Origin: Bog-473 sp963755495
Lineage (GTDB): Bacteria > Actinomycetota > Acidimicrobiia > Acidimicrobiales > RAAP-2
DNA: 64,000 bases
Reading direction: 5' to 3'
Assembly (NCBI GenBank): GCA_963755495.1
Contig: CAVWJS010000015.1
Coordinates: forward strand, 9,796 to 73,795
Shown here: positions 18,374 to 27,763 of the stretch, one piece after another
Position numbering within the stretch: position 1 is the stretch's first letter
Layout of the letters: every line of letters begins with the position of its first letter
The notes under the pieces: generated by a model
Told to the model about the DNA's origin: nothing
Databases searched by the model: none
Seen by the model: the letters and a program-made list of their open reading frames with translations, nothing else
Made by a program: the position numbers and the translations under genes

Positions 18374-20113
18374 ATGGCTACTTACGACATCTTCATCAAG
18401 GACGGCACCGTCATCGACGGTCTGCTCACCCCTCGTTACAAGGCCGATGTCGGCATCAAGGACGGTCGGATCCTCGAGATCGGCACCGGGCTCGACGCCT
18501 CCGATGCCGCCGAGGTGGTCGACGCGCCGGGCAAGATCGTCGCCCCGGGCTTCGTCGACGTGCACACCCACTACGACAGCCAGGTCTTCTGGGACCCCTG
18601 GTGCACCATGTCGGGCTGGCACGGTGTCACCACGGTCTTGATCGGCAACTGCGGCTTCGGCTTCGCTCCGTGCAAGCCCGAGGACCAGGACCGGGCGATG
18701 CTGTCGCTCTCGCGCAACGAGGCGGTGCCGCTCAAGACGATGCGGGCCGGCATGCCCTGGGACTGGGAGACCTTCCCCGAGTTCCTCGACAGCGTCGGAA
18801 CGCACGCCCAAGGGCGTCAACGTGATGTCGCTCGTGCCGCTGGCTCCGCTCTACGGCTACGTCGTCGGCGTGGACAAGGCCAAGGAGGAGCGGGCGTCAG
18901 CGACGAGGAGCTCGAGCAGATGTGCGAGCTGTTGGTCGAGGCCATGGAGGCGGGCGGTTGCGGCTGGAGCTCGCAGATCACCGGCGACTCGGCAACGTCC
19001 AGCGCGACTTCGACGGCACGCCCGATGGTCACCGACGAGATGACCGAGCGCGAGATCGTCGCCTTCTCCACAGGCGCTGCGCCGCCTCGGCCGGGGCACG
19101 ACCCAGATCACCGGCCCCCTCGAGACCGCGGCGCTCATCGCCCGCGAGAGCGGCCGCCCGATCATCTGGAACGCCCTGGCGCCGACGGGTTCGGTCAACC
19201 AGCACGGCGAGAACCGCTACCCGCACCGCGAGACGATCGAGCGACTCGACGAACTGAACCAGGAGGAGGGCGTGCGGGTCTTCGCCTCGGCACAGATTGT
19301 TCGCTTCAAGTCCGAGATCGTCTTCGAGGACTACAACCTCATGGACATCTTCCCGGCCTGGCAGCGAGGCGACGCTCGGCACCCTCGAGGAGAAGATCGG
19401 CGAAGCTGGCCGACCCCGAGCGTCGGCCGGCGCTGAAGGAGGCCATCGACTACGCTCGGCGGCGGCTTCGGCGCTGGCCCGCTACCCTTGGCCGAGATGA
19501 CGGTGAACTGGATCTCGAGCGACGCCCCGAACGCTCAGGAGCTCAAGGAGCGCTACGAGGGGTTCAGCATCGGCGAGATCGCGGCCCGGGAAGACAAGGA
19601 CCTCGCTCGACGCCATGCTCGACATCGCCGTGGCCGCCCGCCTCAACGCCGGTTTCGGCACAACGATGATCGATATGGACCCGCAGGCGGTGAAGGAGGT
19701 CGGCACCTGCGCCATGGCCCTTCCCGGCATCAGCGACGGCGGCGCCCACACCAAGTTCGTCACCACCGCCCGCTTCGCCACCGAGGTCCTCGGCCACTGG
19801 GTCCGCGAGCGACGAGCTGATGTCGGCGGAGGAGGCGATCTGGCGGCTGTCGGCCTACCCGGCCCAGGCGCTCGGGCTCAAGGACCGGGGCTGCCTGCGC
19901 GAGGGCGTGCCGGCCGACGTCATCGTCTACGACCCCGACACGGTGGACGCCCTGCCGCAGGAGCGGCTGTTCGACTACCCGGCCGGCGAGTGGCGCCTGG
20001 TGCAGAAGGCGAAGGGCTACGAGCGCATCATCGTCAACGGGGTCACCACGTTCATCGACGGCGAGTGCACCAACGCCACGCCGGGCCAGCTCCTCCGCCA
20101 CGGCGCGGCCTGA
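18374..20113 (+). pseudogene. Amidohydrolase-3 (D-aminoacylase-like), copy 1, broken by about a dozen indels
   Basis: The first 140 codons read cleanly: MATYDIFIKDGT, HTHYDSQVFWDPW (metal HxH) and GNCGFGFAP (metal cysteine). After that the homology to the intact copies at 20217 and 30637 hops between all three frames near 18800, 18895, 18988, 19022, 19072, 19366, 19400, 19456-19487, 19605 and 19812. Most changes are +1, with a few -1. The last 98 codons (from 19820) are again intact. As in the preceding gene, amino-acid conservation is kept between indels. Third positions look richer in G/C than in copies 2 and 3. Sequence error, a chimeric assembly segment or recent inactivation are the options. 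Confidence 0.8.
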
Positions 20114-20216
20114 CTCCAGGTCGGCGCATCTGAGCCCAGCGCCGGGCGATGGTGCGGAAGTGACTGAACCCGTTACAGCAAAGATTCGACGAGCGTGAGG
20201 AAGTGGAGGGAACCAA

Positions 20217-21944
20217 ATGGCCACCTATGACCTACTTATTAAGGGCGGGACCATCTTCGATGGGTTGAAGACCCCGCGTTTCAAGGCCGACGTTGCTATC
20301 AAGGATGGTCGGATCGCCCAGATCGGATCGGGAATCAGCACAAGCGAGTCAGCGGAGGTGGTGGACGCCTCGGGCAAGCACGTGGCTCCAGGTCACGTCG
20401 ACTTGCACACCCACTACGACAGTCAGGTCTTCTGGGATCCGTGGTGCACGATGTCAGGTTGGCACGGGGTGACCAGTGTCGTCATCGGTAACTGCGGCTT
20501 TGGTTTTGCACCGGTCAAGCCTGAAGACCGCGAACGGGCCATGCTCGCGTTGTCGCGCAATGAGGCGGTGCCGCTCAAAACGATGCGGCTTGGCATGCCC
20601 TGGGACTGGGTGACGCTGCCCGAGTTCCTCGATAGCGTTGGCCGGACGCCCAAAGGTGTGAATGTGATGGCCTTCGTGCCATTGGCACCTCTCTATGGCT
20701 ATGTCGCCGGCACGGACTACGCCAAACTCCACCGCGCCACCGACGAACAACTCGAGCAGATGTGCGCGCTCCTCATCGAGGGCATTGAGGCGGGCGCCTG
20801 CGGGTGGAGCGCGCAGGTCGCCGGGGACGTTGCCAACGTCCAGCTTGATTACGACGGCACACCGATGGTCACCGACATGATGACCGAACGCGAGATCGTG
20901 GCGTTCTCGCGGGCGCTCCGGCGGGTCGGCCGAGGCACAGTCCAGCTCACGGGCTCGCTCGAAATCGCGGCACTGATAGCACGCGAGAGCGGTCGGCCCA
21001 TCATCTGGAACGCCTTGCTGGCCGATGGTGCACTGAACCAGCATGGTGGAGCTAGGTACTCGCACGTGGATGCCATCAAGCAGCTCGACTATTACAACCG
21101 AGAAGAAGGGCTACGAATCTATGCCCAGGCGCTGACGACGAACTTCGTATCCGAATTCACCTTCGAGGACTACAACCTCCTCGACACGATGCTTCCGTGG
21201 AAAGAAGCACTACTCGGCACCGTCGAGGAGAAGCAGGCCAGGCTCGCTGATCCCGAACGTCGCGTGGCGTTCAAGGAAATTGATGATGCCCGCGGCGGAC
21301 TCTTCGGCGCCGGCTACGAAACTCGCGCCATCAAGGTGAACTGGATCTCGAGCGACGCCCCGAATGCCCAGAAGATCAAAGACCAATACGAGGGTTACAC
21401 GATCGGGGAGATCGCCGACCGCGAGGGCAAGCACCCGATCGACGCCATGCTGGACGTCGCAGTGATGGGCGACCTCAAGGTCGGATTCGCCACGAAACTG
21501 CTCGAGACTCCTCCGCAATCCATGAAGGAGATCGCAACCTCGAACTGGGCGCTGCCGGGTGTAAGCGATGGGGGTGCCCACACGAAGTTCGTCACCACGG
21601 CGCGTTATGCCACCGAGCTGCTCAGTTTGTGGGTCCGCGAGCACGAGATCATGTCGCTCGAAGAGGCCCATTGGCGGCTCTCGGCTTACCCAGCAATGGC
21701 TGCCGGCCTCCATGACCGAGGGTCCCTGAGCGAGGGCGCGAGTGCCGACCTGATCGTCTACGACTACGACCGGCTCGACAGCCTGCCCCAGGAGCGCGTC
21801 TGGGACTATCCGGGGGGCGAGATGCGCCTTATCCAAAAGGCAGTCGGCTACGAGCGGATTGTGGTCAACGGCGTCACCACCTTCATCGAAGGGGAATGCA
21901 CGCAGCAAACGCCGGGCAAGCTCCTTCGGCACGGCACGGACTGA
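20217..21944 (+). CDS. Amidohydrolase-3 family (N-acyl-D-amino-acid deacylase-like), copy 2
   Basis: A 575-residue metal-dependent hydrolase of the composite amidohydrolase superfamily. Ligand motifs of D-aminoacylases are seen: His64-Thr-His66 in LHTHYDSQ, Cys93 in GNCGFGFAP and Asp in SDGGAHTKF, near residue 450. The C-terminal beta domain ends with IVVNGVTTFIEGECT, typical of the family. These enzymes hydrolyse N-acyl amides, but the conserved FWDPWCTMSGWHG segment differs from classic D-aminoacylase, so substrate is uncertain. GGAGGGAACC precedes the ATG. It is followed 8 bp later by an AH2 gene, a pairing repeated at 30637. Confidence 0.86.
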   Translation: MATYDLLIKGGTIFDGLKTPRFKADVAIKDGRIAQIGSGISTSESAEVVDASGKHVAPGHVDLHTHYDSQVFWDPWCTMSGWHGVTSVVIGNCGFGFAPVKPEDRERAMLALSRNEAVPLKTMRLGMPWDWVTLPEFLDSVGRTPKGVNVMAFVPLAPLYGYVAGTDYAKLHRATDEQLEQMCALLIEGIEAGACGWSAQVAGDVANVQLDYDGTPMVTDMMTEREIVAFSRALRRVGRGTVQLTGSLEIAALIARESGRPIIWNALLADGALNQHGGARYSHVDAIKQLDYYNREEGLRIYAQALTTNFVSEFTFEDYNLLDTMLPWKEALLGTVEEKQARLADPERRVAFKEIDDARGGLFGAGYETRAIKVNWISSDAPNAQKIKDQYEGYTIGEIADREGKHPIDAMLDVAVMGDLKVGFATKLLETPPQSMKEIATSNWALPGVSDGGAHTKFVTTARYATELLSLWVREHEIMSLEEAHWRLSAYPAMAAGLHDRGSLSEGASADLIVYDYDRLDSLPQERVWDYPGGEMRLIQKAVGYERIVVNGVTTFIEGECTQQTPGKLLRHGTD

Positions 21945-21952
21945 GGGGGCAC

Positions 21953-23177
21953 ATGCCGAACGGGAACGACCTCATCACGACGATCTTCGACGCCGACAAC
22001 CACTATTGGGAGACCCAAGACGCGTTTACCCGACACCGCGACCCAAAGTTCGCCGAGAGGGGGATACGCCTCGTCGACCTCGACAACAACGGAAAGCTGC
22101 GCTACGTCTTTGCCAGCGGACGAATCCATCCGATCATCCCCGGACCCGGCGATCTCCACAAGCGACCGAGGCCAGGGGCCCTTTACGACTATTTCGCCGG
22201 CAAGAGTGACAAAGCGCGCCTCGGCGACGAATTGTCAGCGGAGGATCCCGCCGATCACCCCGATTGGTTCGACCGCGACGCCCGCCTCAAAGTCATGGAC
22301 GAGCAGGGCCTCGAAGCGGCCTGGATGTTCCCCTCCCACGCTGTCTGCATGGAGGGTCCCATGCAGCCCGATATCGAGGCGTCGATCCACATTCTTCGTG
22401 CTTTCAACCGATGGCTGGACGATGACTGGGGCTTCGCCTACAAGAACCGTCTCTTTGGCGTCCCGTTCTTGACGTTGTCCGACGTCGACCTCGCCGTCGA
22501 GGAGCTCGAATGGTGCCTCGAGCGCGGGGCCCGGGTCGTTTCGATCCGTAACGGGCCTGTCTTCACACCCGACGGAACCAAGTCGCCGGCAGACCCGATG
22601 TTCGATCCTTTTTGGGCCCGCGTCGGCGAGGCTGGGATCGTGGTTGCGCCGCACGCCGGGTTCGAGGACGGATACGTGAACGTCGAGCGTGCGATCGCGC
22701 GAAGAGTGGGGCAAGCAGCCCACGGGCGGTGGCGGTATGGGCGATGCCGGTGCGTCAACCATCGTCACGATGCTGATGAAGCGACGCCTCGTCCACGATT
22801 TCGCTGCTGTCCTTGTCGCTGACAAGCTCTTCGAGCGCAATCCCGGCGTGCGCGTGGCCTACATCGAGAATGGTGGCACGTGGGTGGGCGACGTCCTCCA
22901 CGGCCTGCACGTGCTGCATGGTCAGAACCCAGGCATGTTCTCGTCGAATCCGGCCGATCAATTCATCGAGCACTGTTGGGTCGCACCCTTCGTCGAAGAC
23001 AGTGTTCCGGAACTCGCTACCCACCTCCCGGCAGATCGGATCCTCTTCGGGTCCGACTGGCCCCATGCTGAGGGTCTCGGCCACCCGCGCGACTTTTTCA
23101 AGAATGTCGAAGAGCTCTCGATCGAAGACCAGCGCAAGATCATGTTCGAGAACGCGCGGGAGCTGACCTTCTCGTAG
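21953..23177 (+). pseudogene. Amidohydrolase-2 family protein, copy 2, single frameshift near 22700
   Basis: The 5' part (21953-22822 frame) reads MPNGNDLITTIFDADNHYWE and continues to EDGYVNVERAIA, the 3' part (frame of 22689-23177) continues with EEWGKQ, then RRLVHDF, FGSDWPHAEG and ENARELTFS. A single +1 (or -2) change around 22698-22701 joins them into a protein of about 407 residues, the length of copy 3. Elsewhere the gene is intact, with the metal-site motifs DADNH, VAPHAG and SDWPH. It may be a sequencing error or a true lesion. It is 8 bp downstream of the copy-2 AH3 gene. Confidence 0.82.
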
Positions 23178-23203
23178 CGTTCGAACTTCCGCCGAGGAGA
23201 CGC

Positions 23204-23605
23204 ATGAACCCAACACCCGAGGATCACGTAGCGATCACCAATTTGCTCGCTCGTTACTGCCTCAACCTCGATCTCGACGATGTCGACGCTTGGGTCGAAC
23301 TGTTCACGCCGGACGCGACCTACGAGGTCTATGGACGGTCGTGGGAAGGCCACAGTGGGCTGGGCAAGATGATGCGAGGAGCGCCGGGCGGACTTCACCT
23401 GGGCGGTCCTCCCGTGATCGACATGGTCGGACCCGATGAAGCCCTCACGATGCAGAACCTCCTCTTCGTCGAAGCCAAGGCCGGAACGATTCGTCGGTCG
23501 ATCTACAACGACGAGCTTCGACGGACGGAGGAGGGCTGGCGGATAGCCAAACGGCGCTGCCGGTTCATCGTCTCTGACGGACTCAGTGATCGGCCGGAGG
23601 ACTGA
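23204..23605 (+). CDS. SnoaL-like / NTF2-fold protein
   Basis: A 133-residue NTF2-fold protein (LLARYCLNLDLDDVDAWVELF start, WRIAKRRCRFI end), 26 bp after the AH2 gene. Preceded by GAGGAGAC. It is the third SnoaL-like gene in the window and the only one associated with the amidohydrolases. Function unknown; a small isomerase or dehydratase is possible. Confidence 0.75.
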   Translation: MNPTPEDHVAITNLLARYCLNLDLDDVDAWVELFTPDATYEVYGRSWEGHSGLGKMMRGAPGGLHLGGPPVIDMVGPDEALTMQNLLFVEAKAGTIRRSIYNDELRRTEEGWRIAKRRCRFIVSDGLSDRPED

Positions 23606-23699
23606 TGCGCGTGCACGCCGCGGCCTTCAACCTCGGATTCTTCGATCTGACACGAACGAGATAGGCGCTTAGCGACGCTGGAAACTTCCCCAAAGTTAT

Positions 23700-23720
23700 T
23701 GTACGATCGTCAAGCAAGTT
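23700..23720. promoter_or_regulatory. Candidate operator TGTACnnTCGnCnAnnAAGT, copy 2
   Basis: Located about 55-75 bp upstream of the solute-binding-protein gene, this element contains the palindrome ACGATCGT and matches the element at 17073 at most positions without gaps. It is the only sizeable gap between the copy-2 amidohydrolases and the transporter and so probably carries the transporter promoter. Confidence 0.35.
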
Positions 23721-23774
23721 CAGTGGACGTCGGCGCACGGCCGGAGTCCGGGGGAAATAGGGGGGCAACGAAAT

Positions 23775-24965
23775 ATGCAACTGATCAGACGTCTTCTGTC
23801 AGTCCTTGGCGCCTCGGTCATGATCCTTGGTGGCATGATCATGGCGAGTGGAACGGCAGGCGCTGCGTCTTCGAAAGCGCCGATTGTCATCGGCGGTATC
23901 TGTTCGTGTTCGGGCCCCGAAGGCAATTTCCCCCAAGAGTTTCAACCGTACGAAGCTTGGGTCAGTACCGTAAATGCCGCCGGTGGGATCAATGGCCACC
24001 ACGTCAAGTTCACCTACCTCGACGACCAGGGGAACCCGGGGCTCTCGGTCTCCGACGTCAAGACCCTGGTGCAGACCGATCATGTGATCGCCCTCGTCGA
24101 CGCCACGAATGACGATCAGGGGTGGGCTTCCTACATCCAGTCAGCAAAAATCCCGGTAGTCGGATCGGGCAACTCCACGGAGCCATTCTTCACCAATCCC
24201 GACTTCTACCCGGAAGGCCAGACCGAGGACGCGCTCTTCACGTCGGTCATCGACTCCGCCAAGTCGGCGAAGGCCAAGAGCCTTGCGCTCATCTACTGCG
24301 CCGAGGCCATCCAATGCCAGGAGGGCATCGCCCCTCTAAAGGCAGCGGGACAGGCGCTGGGACTTCCGGTCACGGTCGCAAGTGAGGTCTCTGCCTCGGC
24401 GCCCAGCTACACGGCCCAGTGCATCACGTCGCAGCAGGCCAAGGTGGGTGCCGTTTTCGTCGCCGATACGTTCGAGGTGGCATTGAAAATGGCCGCCAAC
24501 TGCGCCCAGCAGGGTTATAACCCGATTTACGTGGTGGATGGCCTGGACCTCGCCAGCGCATTCGCCACCATCAAGTCGCCGACCTACGCCCCCGTGCCCA
24601 ACCTGCCCTTCTTCGTGAGCAACCCGAGCATCAAGAAGATGAACGCGGCCTTTAACAAGTACTACCCGAGCATCCGCAAGAACACCACCCTTTATAACGA
24701 GGGTGACGTCGGTCTGTGGGCCTCCGGCATTCTCTTCCAAGATGCCGCCAAGGCAGGAGGGCTCGGAGCCAATGGCAGCACTCCCACCTCGGCACAGGTC
24801 GTGAAGGGTCTTGAGGCGCTCAAGGGCGACACCCTCGGCGGTCTGGCGCCCCCGCTCACGTTCGCGGCCGGGAAGCCACACCCCGTCGATTGCTGGTTCA
24901 CCTCTGCGGTGATCAACGGCAAGTTCACGCTTCCCAACGGGACCAAGTCCTTTTGTCAGAAGTGA
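23775..24965 (+). CDS. Liv-type ABC transporter substrate-binding protein
   Basis: A 396-residue periplasmic-binding protein of the branched-chain amino acid (LivK) type. Residues 1-31 form a signal peptide (charged MQLIRR, hydrophobic core, AGAASS cleavage area) with no obvious lipobox cysteine. The mature part starts APIVIGGICSCSGPEG, the usual first strand, and has type I binding-protein repeats. It is followed by the fused permease-ATPase and a second ATPase, making a complete importer. Proteins of this family bind many small carboxylates, amides and aromatics besides amino acids, so the ligand is open. Confidence 0.88.
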   Translation: MQLIRRLLSVLGASVMILGGMIMASGTAGAASSKAPIVIGGICSCSGPEGNFPQEFQPYEAWVSTVNAAGGINGHHVKFTYLDDQGNPGLSVSDVKTLVQTDHVIALVDATNDDQGWASYIQSAKIPVVGSGNSTEPFFTNPDFYPEGQTEDALFTSVIDSAKSAKAKSLALIYCAEAIQCQEGIAPLKAAGQALGLPVTVASEVSASAPSYTAQCITSQQAKVGAVFVADTFEVALKMAANCAQQGYNPIYVVDGLDLASAFATIKSPTYAPVPNLPFFVSNPSIKKMNAAFNKYYPSIRKNTTLYNEGDVGLWASGILFQDAAKAGGLGANGSTPTSAQVVKGLEALKGDTLGGLAPPLTFAAGKPHPVDCWFTSAVINGKFTLPNGTKSFCQK

Positions 24966-25024
24966 CGGGGTCGAGAGGGCACGCGAGGCAGTTCGAGAAA
25001 AGCTAGAGACATAGAGAGCGCACG

Positions 25025-27763
25025 GTGAGTACCTACCTGCCCTTCATCGTCATCGGATTGACGGCCGGGTCCGTCTACGGTTTGGCGGGCACGGGTCTTG
25101 TTCTCACCTACAAGACATCGGGGATCTTCAACTTCGCCCATGGCTCAGTCGCCACTATCTCGGCCTTCGTTTTCTATTTCCTCTACGAACAGCATGGATG
25201 GCCCTGGCCGGCAGCTGGCTTCGTCGCGGTATTCGTGGCTGGTCCGGCCATGGGCCTTTTGCTGGAGCTCATGGCCCGGGTGCTCTCTGAAACGAGCCAC
25301 GTGTACAAGATCGCCGCCACCATCGGGGTAGTGATCACCGTCCTGGCCATCGGAGATCTCTGGTACGGCCAGACGAACAACATAAACGGGTTCCCGCAAT
25401 TCCTGCCCCAATCGACGATCCGCATCCTCGGCGTCAACGTGGCCTGGGATCAGATCATCGTCATTCTCATTGCGCTCGCATCCACGGCAGCCCTTTACTA
25501 CTTCTTCCGAGTGTTCCGCACCGGCATGGCCATGAGGGCGGTCGTGGACGACGCTCCCCTCATGGCCATGACCGGTGAAAACCCCGTCGCCGTACGCCGG
25601 TGGGCCTGGATCATCGGTTCAACGTTCGCCGCATTGTCCGGAGTGCTGCTCGCGCCCTCACTCAGTTTGAGCGGTCTCGTGCTGACAATGTTGGTGGTCC
25701 AGGCGTTCGGAGCGGCCGCGATTGGCTATTTCTCTTCGCTGCCACTCACCTTCGCCGGTGGTCTGTTCATCGGAGTCGTCGGCGCCCTGTCGACGAAGTA
25801 CGTGGCGCAAGTGCCGGCACTGTCAGGGCTGCCGGCCGGCCTTCCATTCATCATCCTGTTCATCGTGCTCATCCTCACCCCCCGGGCCCGGCTCGCCGCC
25901 CGGCGCTATGTGCCGAACATCAGGATGGCGGACCCTTATTACGCGCCTGGCCGAGTCCGTATTGGCTTCGGCGCCTGCTTCGTTGCCTTCCTGGCGGTCA
26001 TCCCGCTCTTTGCCGGGACCAAGCTTTCGGTTTTCTCCGAGGGCTTGGTCGCAGTAATCCTGCTTCTTTCACTCGGCTTGCTGATCCGGGTGTCGGGCCA
26101 GGTGTCGCTCTGTCAATATGGCTTCGCCGCAGTGGGCGCGGCGGCGATGTCCCATCTCGCCCATAACGCCGGAGTTCCGTGGCTGATCTCCATTCTTCTG
26201 GCGTCCCTCACCGCAATCCCCATCGGCGCCATCATCGCCATCCCGGCCATCCGGCTGTCCGGTGTGTTTCTCGCTCTCGCCACGCTCGGCTTCGGCATCC
26301 TTCTGGAACAGATGTTCTACAGCGAGAACTTCATGTTTGGACCCACTACCGCCGGTGCGGCGGTGCCACGACCAGACGTGTCGATCCTCGGCTGGCACAT
26401 GGCAACCGACCGTGGGTTCTACTACGTCATCCTCGTTTTCACCGTGCTGTGTGCGATAGCCGTGGTGGCGATCATGCGTTCGCGTCTCGGCCGCCTCCTC
26501 GTCGCAATGTCCGATCGTCCCCTCGCGCTGGAGACTCTGGGGACGACGGTCAATGTTTCCCGGGTGCTGGTGTTCTGCATCTCGGCCTTCATGGCCGCTT
26601 TGTCGGGTGCGCTGCTCGGGAGCTTGTTCACCTTCGCCGTCGGGACGGACTTCCCCTCCTTCTCGTCGCTGACCCTGGTCGCCCTGATCGTGATCATTCC
26701 GATTGGAGCTCCCTGGTACGCGGTGATGGGTGCGGCGGGCCTCCAGGTGATTCCCGCCTACATCAATTTGGCGCACATTTCGGATTACTTCGAAATTCTT
26801 TTCGGCGTGTCAGCGTGCCTGGCGCCCATCAGCTTGGCACGACACCCTGGCGCGCCGGCACGAGTCCGACGTCTGGCCGAGCGGATCGATCAAGCTCTGC
26901 CGCGACGTGAGCGCAAGGCCGCACCACTGAGCACGGTGAGTCACGCCCCCACGGGTGACGGGCTGGAGATCCGCTCCTTGAAGGTTTCCTACGGGGGGGT
27001 GGTCGCGGTCGAGGATCTGTCCCTCCGCGCTCCGACCGGGAAGATCACCGGACTGATCGGGCCGAACGGTGCGGGGAAGACGACCACGTTCAACGCGGCG
27101 TGCGGTCTGGTAAAGCCGAACAGTGGGCAGATCATCGTTCACGGACGAGACATCACCCGGCTCGCTCCAGCCGCTCGGGCGAGAGCCGGAGTCGGGCGGA
27201 CGTTCCAGCGGGTTGAGCTGTTCGATTCTTTGACCGTCGGGGAGAATGTCGACCTCGGGCGGGAGGCGATTTTTGCCGGTCGCAATCCGCTGACCCAACT
27301 GGTAGGGAACCGACGCGACTCGGCTGTGGTCCGGGCTGCCGCGGCGGAAGCACTGGAACTCACCGGTCTCAGCGCGGTTGCCGACCGTCGGGTGAGCGAG
27401 CTCACCACCGGTCAGCGTCGCTTGGTCGAGCTCGCCCGTGTCGTGGCCGGACCCTTCGACGTGATCCTGCTCGACGAACCCTCATCAGGACTCGACGCGG
27501 TCGAGACCCGCCGTTTCGGAGACATTCTCATGGCCCTCGTCCAAAACAGGGGCTGCGGGTTGTTGGTTGTCGAGCACGACATGGCGCTTGTTCGGCAGAT
27601 CTGCGATGAGGTTTTCGTGCTCGACTTCGGTCGGCTCGTATTCCAGGGAACCACGGCCGAGATGCTCGCCAGTGACATCGTCAGAGCGGCATATTTGGGT
27701 TCGGAGGTCGAAGGCGAAGGCGACCCTGCCCTCGAAGTCACGGCACCGACCGGGGCGACATGA
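25025..27763 (+). CDS. Fused LivH-LivM-LivG: two permeases and one ATPase of a Liv-type importer
   Basis: This 912-residue protein joins three normally separate subunits. Residues 1-300 are a LivH-type permease (GLAGTGLVLTYKTSGIFNFAHG), about 310-620 a LivM-type permease (ILLLSLGLLIRVSGQVSLCQYG), and about 645-890 a LivG-type ATPase with Walker A GPNGAGKTT, signature ELTTGQRRLVELARV, Walker B VILLDEPSSGLD and the switch histidine in VVEHD. A basic linker (LPRRERKAAP) separates membrane and ATPase parts. The GTG start is 60 bp after the binding protein. LivH-LivM or LivM-LivG fusions occur in actinobacteria; all three in one chain is unusual. It overlaps livF by 4 bp. Confidence 0.9.
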   Translation: MSTYLPFIVIGLTAGSVYGLAGTGLVLTYKTSGIFNFAHGSVATISAFVFYFLYEQHGWPWPAAGFVAVFVAGPAMGLLLELMARVLSETSHVYKIAATIGVVITVLAIGDLWYGQTNNINGFPQFLPQSTIRILGVNVAWDQIIVILIALASTAALYYFFRVFRTGMAMRAVVDDAPLMAMTGENPVAVRRWAWIIGSTFAALSGVLLAPSLSLSGLVLTMLVVQAFGAAAIGYFSSLPLTFAGGLFIGVVGALSTKYVAQVPALSGLPAGLPFIILFIVLILTPRARLAARRYVPNIRMADPYYAPGRVRIGFGACFVAFLAVIPLFAGTKLSVFSEGLVAVILLLSLGLLIRVSGQVSLCQYGFAAVGAAAMSHLAHNAGVPWLISILLASLTAIPIGAIIAIPAIRLSGVFLALATLGFGILLEQMFYSENFMFGPTTAGAAVPRPDVSILGWHMATDRGFYYVILVFTVLCAIAVVAIMRSRLGRLLVAMSDRPLALETLGTTVNVSRVLVFCISAFMAALSGALLGSLFTFAVGTDFPSFSSLTLVALIVIIPIGAPWYAVMGAAGLQVIPAYINLAHISDYFEILFGVSACLAPISLARHPGAPARVRRLAERIDQALPRRERKAAPLSTVSHAPTGDGLEIRSLKVSYGGVVAVEDLSLRAPTGKITGLIGPNGAGKTTTFNAACGLVKPNSGQIIVHGRDITRLAPAARARAGVGRTFQRVELFDSLTVGENVDLGREAIFAGRNPLTQLVGNRRDSAVVRAAAAEALELTGLSAVADRRVSELTTGQRRLVELARVVAGPFDVILLDEPSSGLDAVETRRFGDILMALVQNRGCGLLVVEHDMALVRQICDEVFVLDFGRLVFQGTTAEMLASDIVRAAYLGSEVEGEGDPALEVTAPTGAT

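Noticed and set aside
17127..20113. Programmed frameshifting as explanation for the copy-1 frame changes
   Set aside because: The changes are too many, occur in varied sequence contexts without a shared slippery site, and include in-frame stops.
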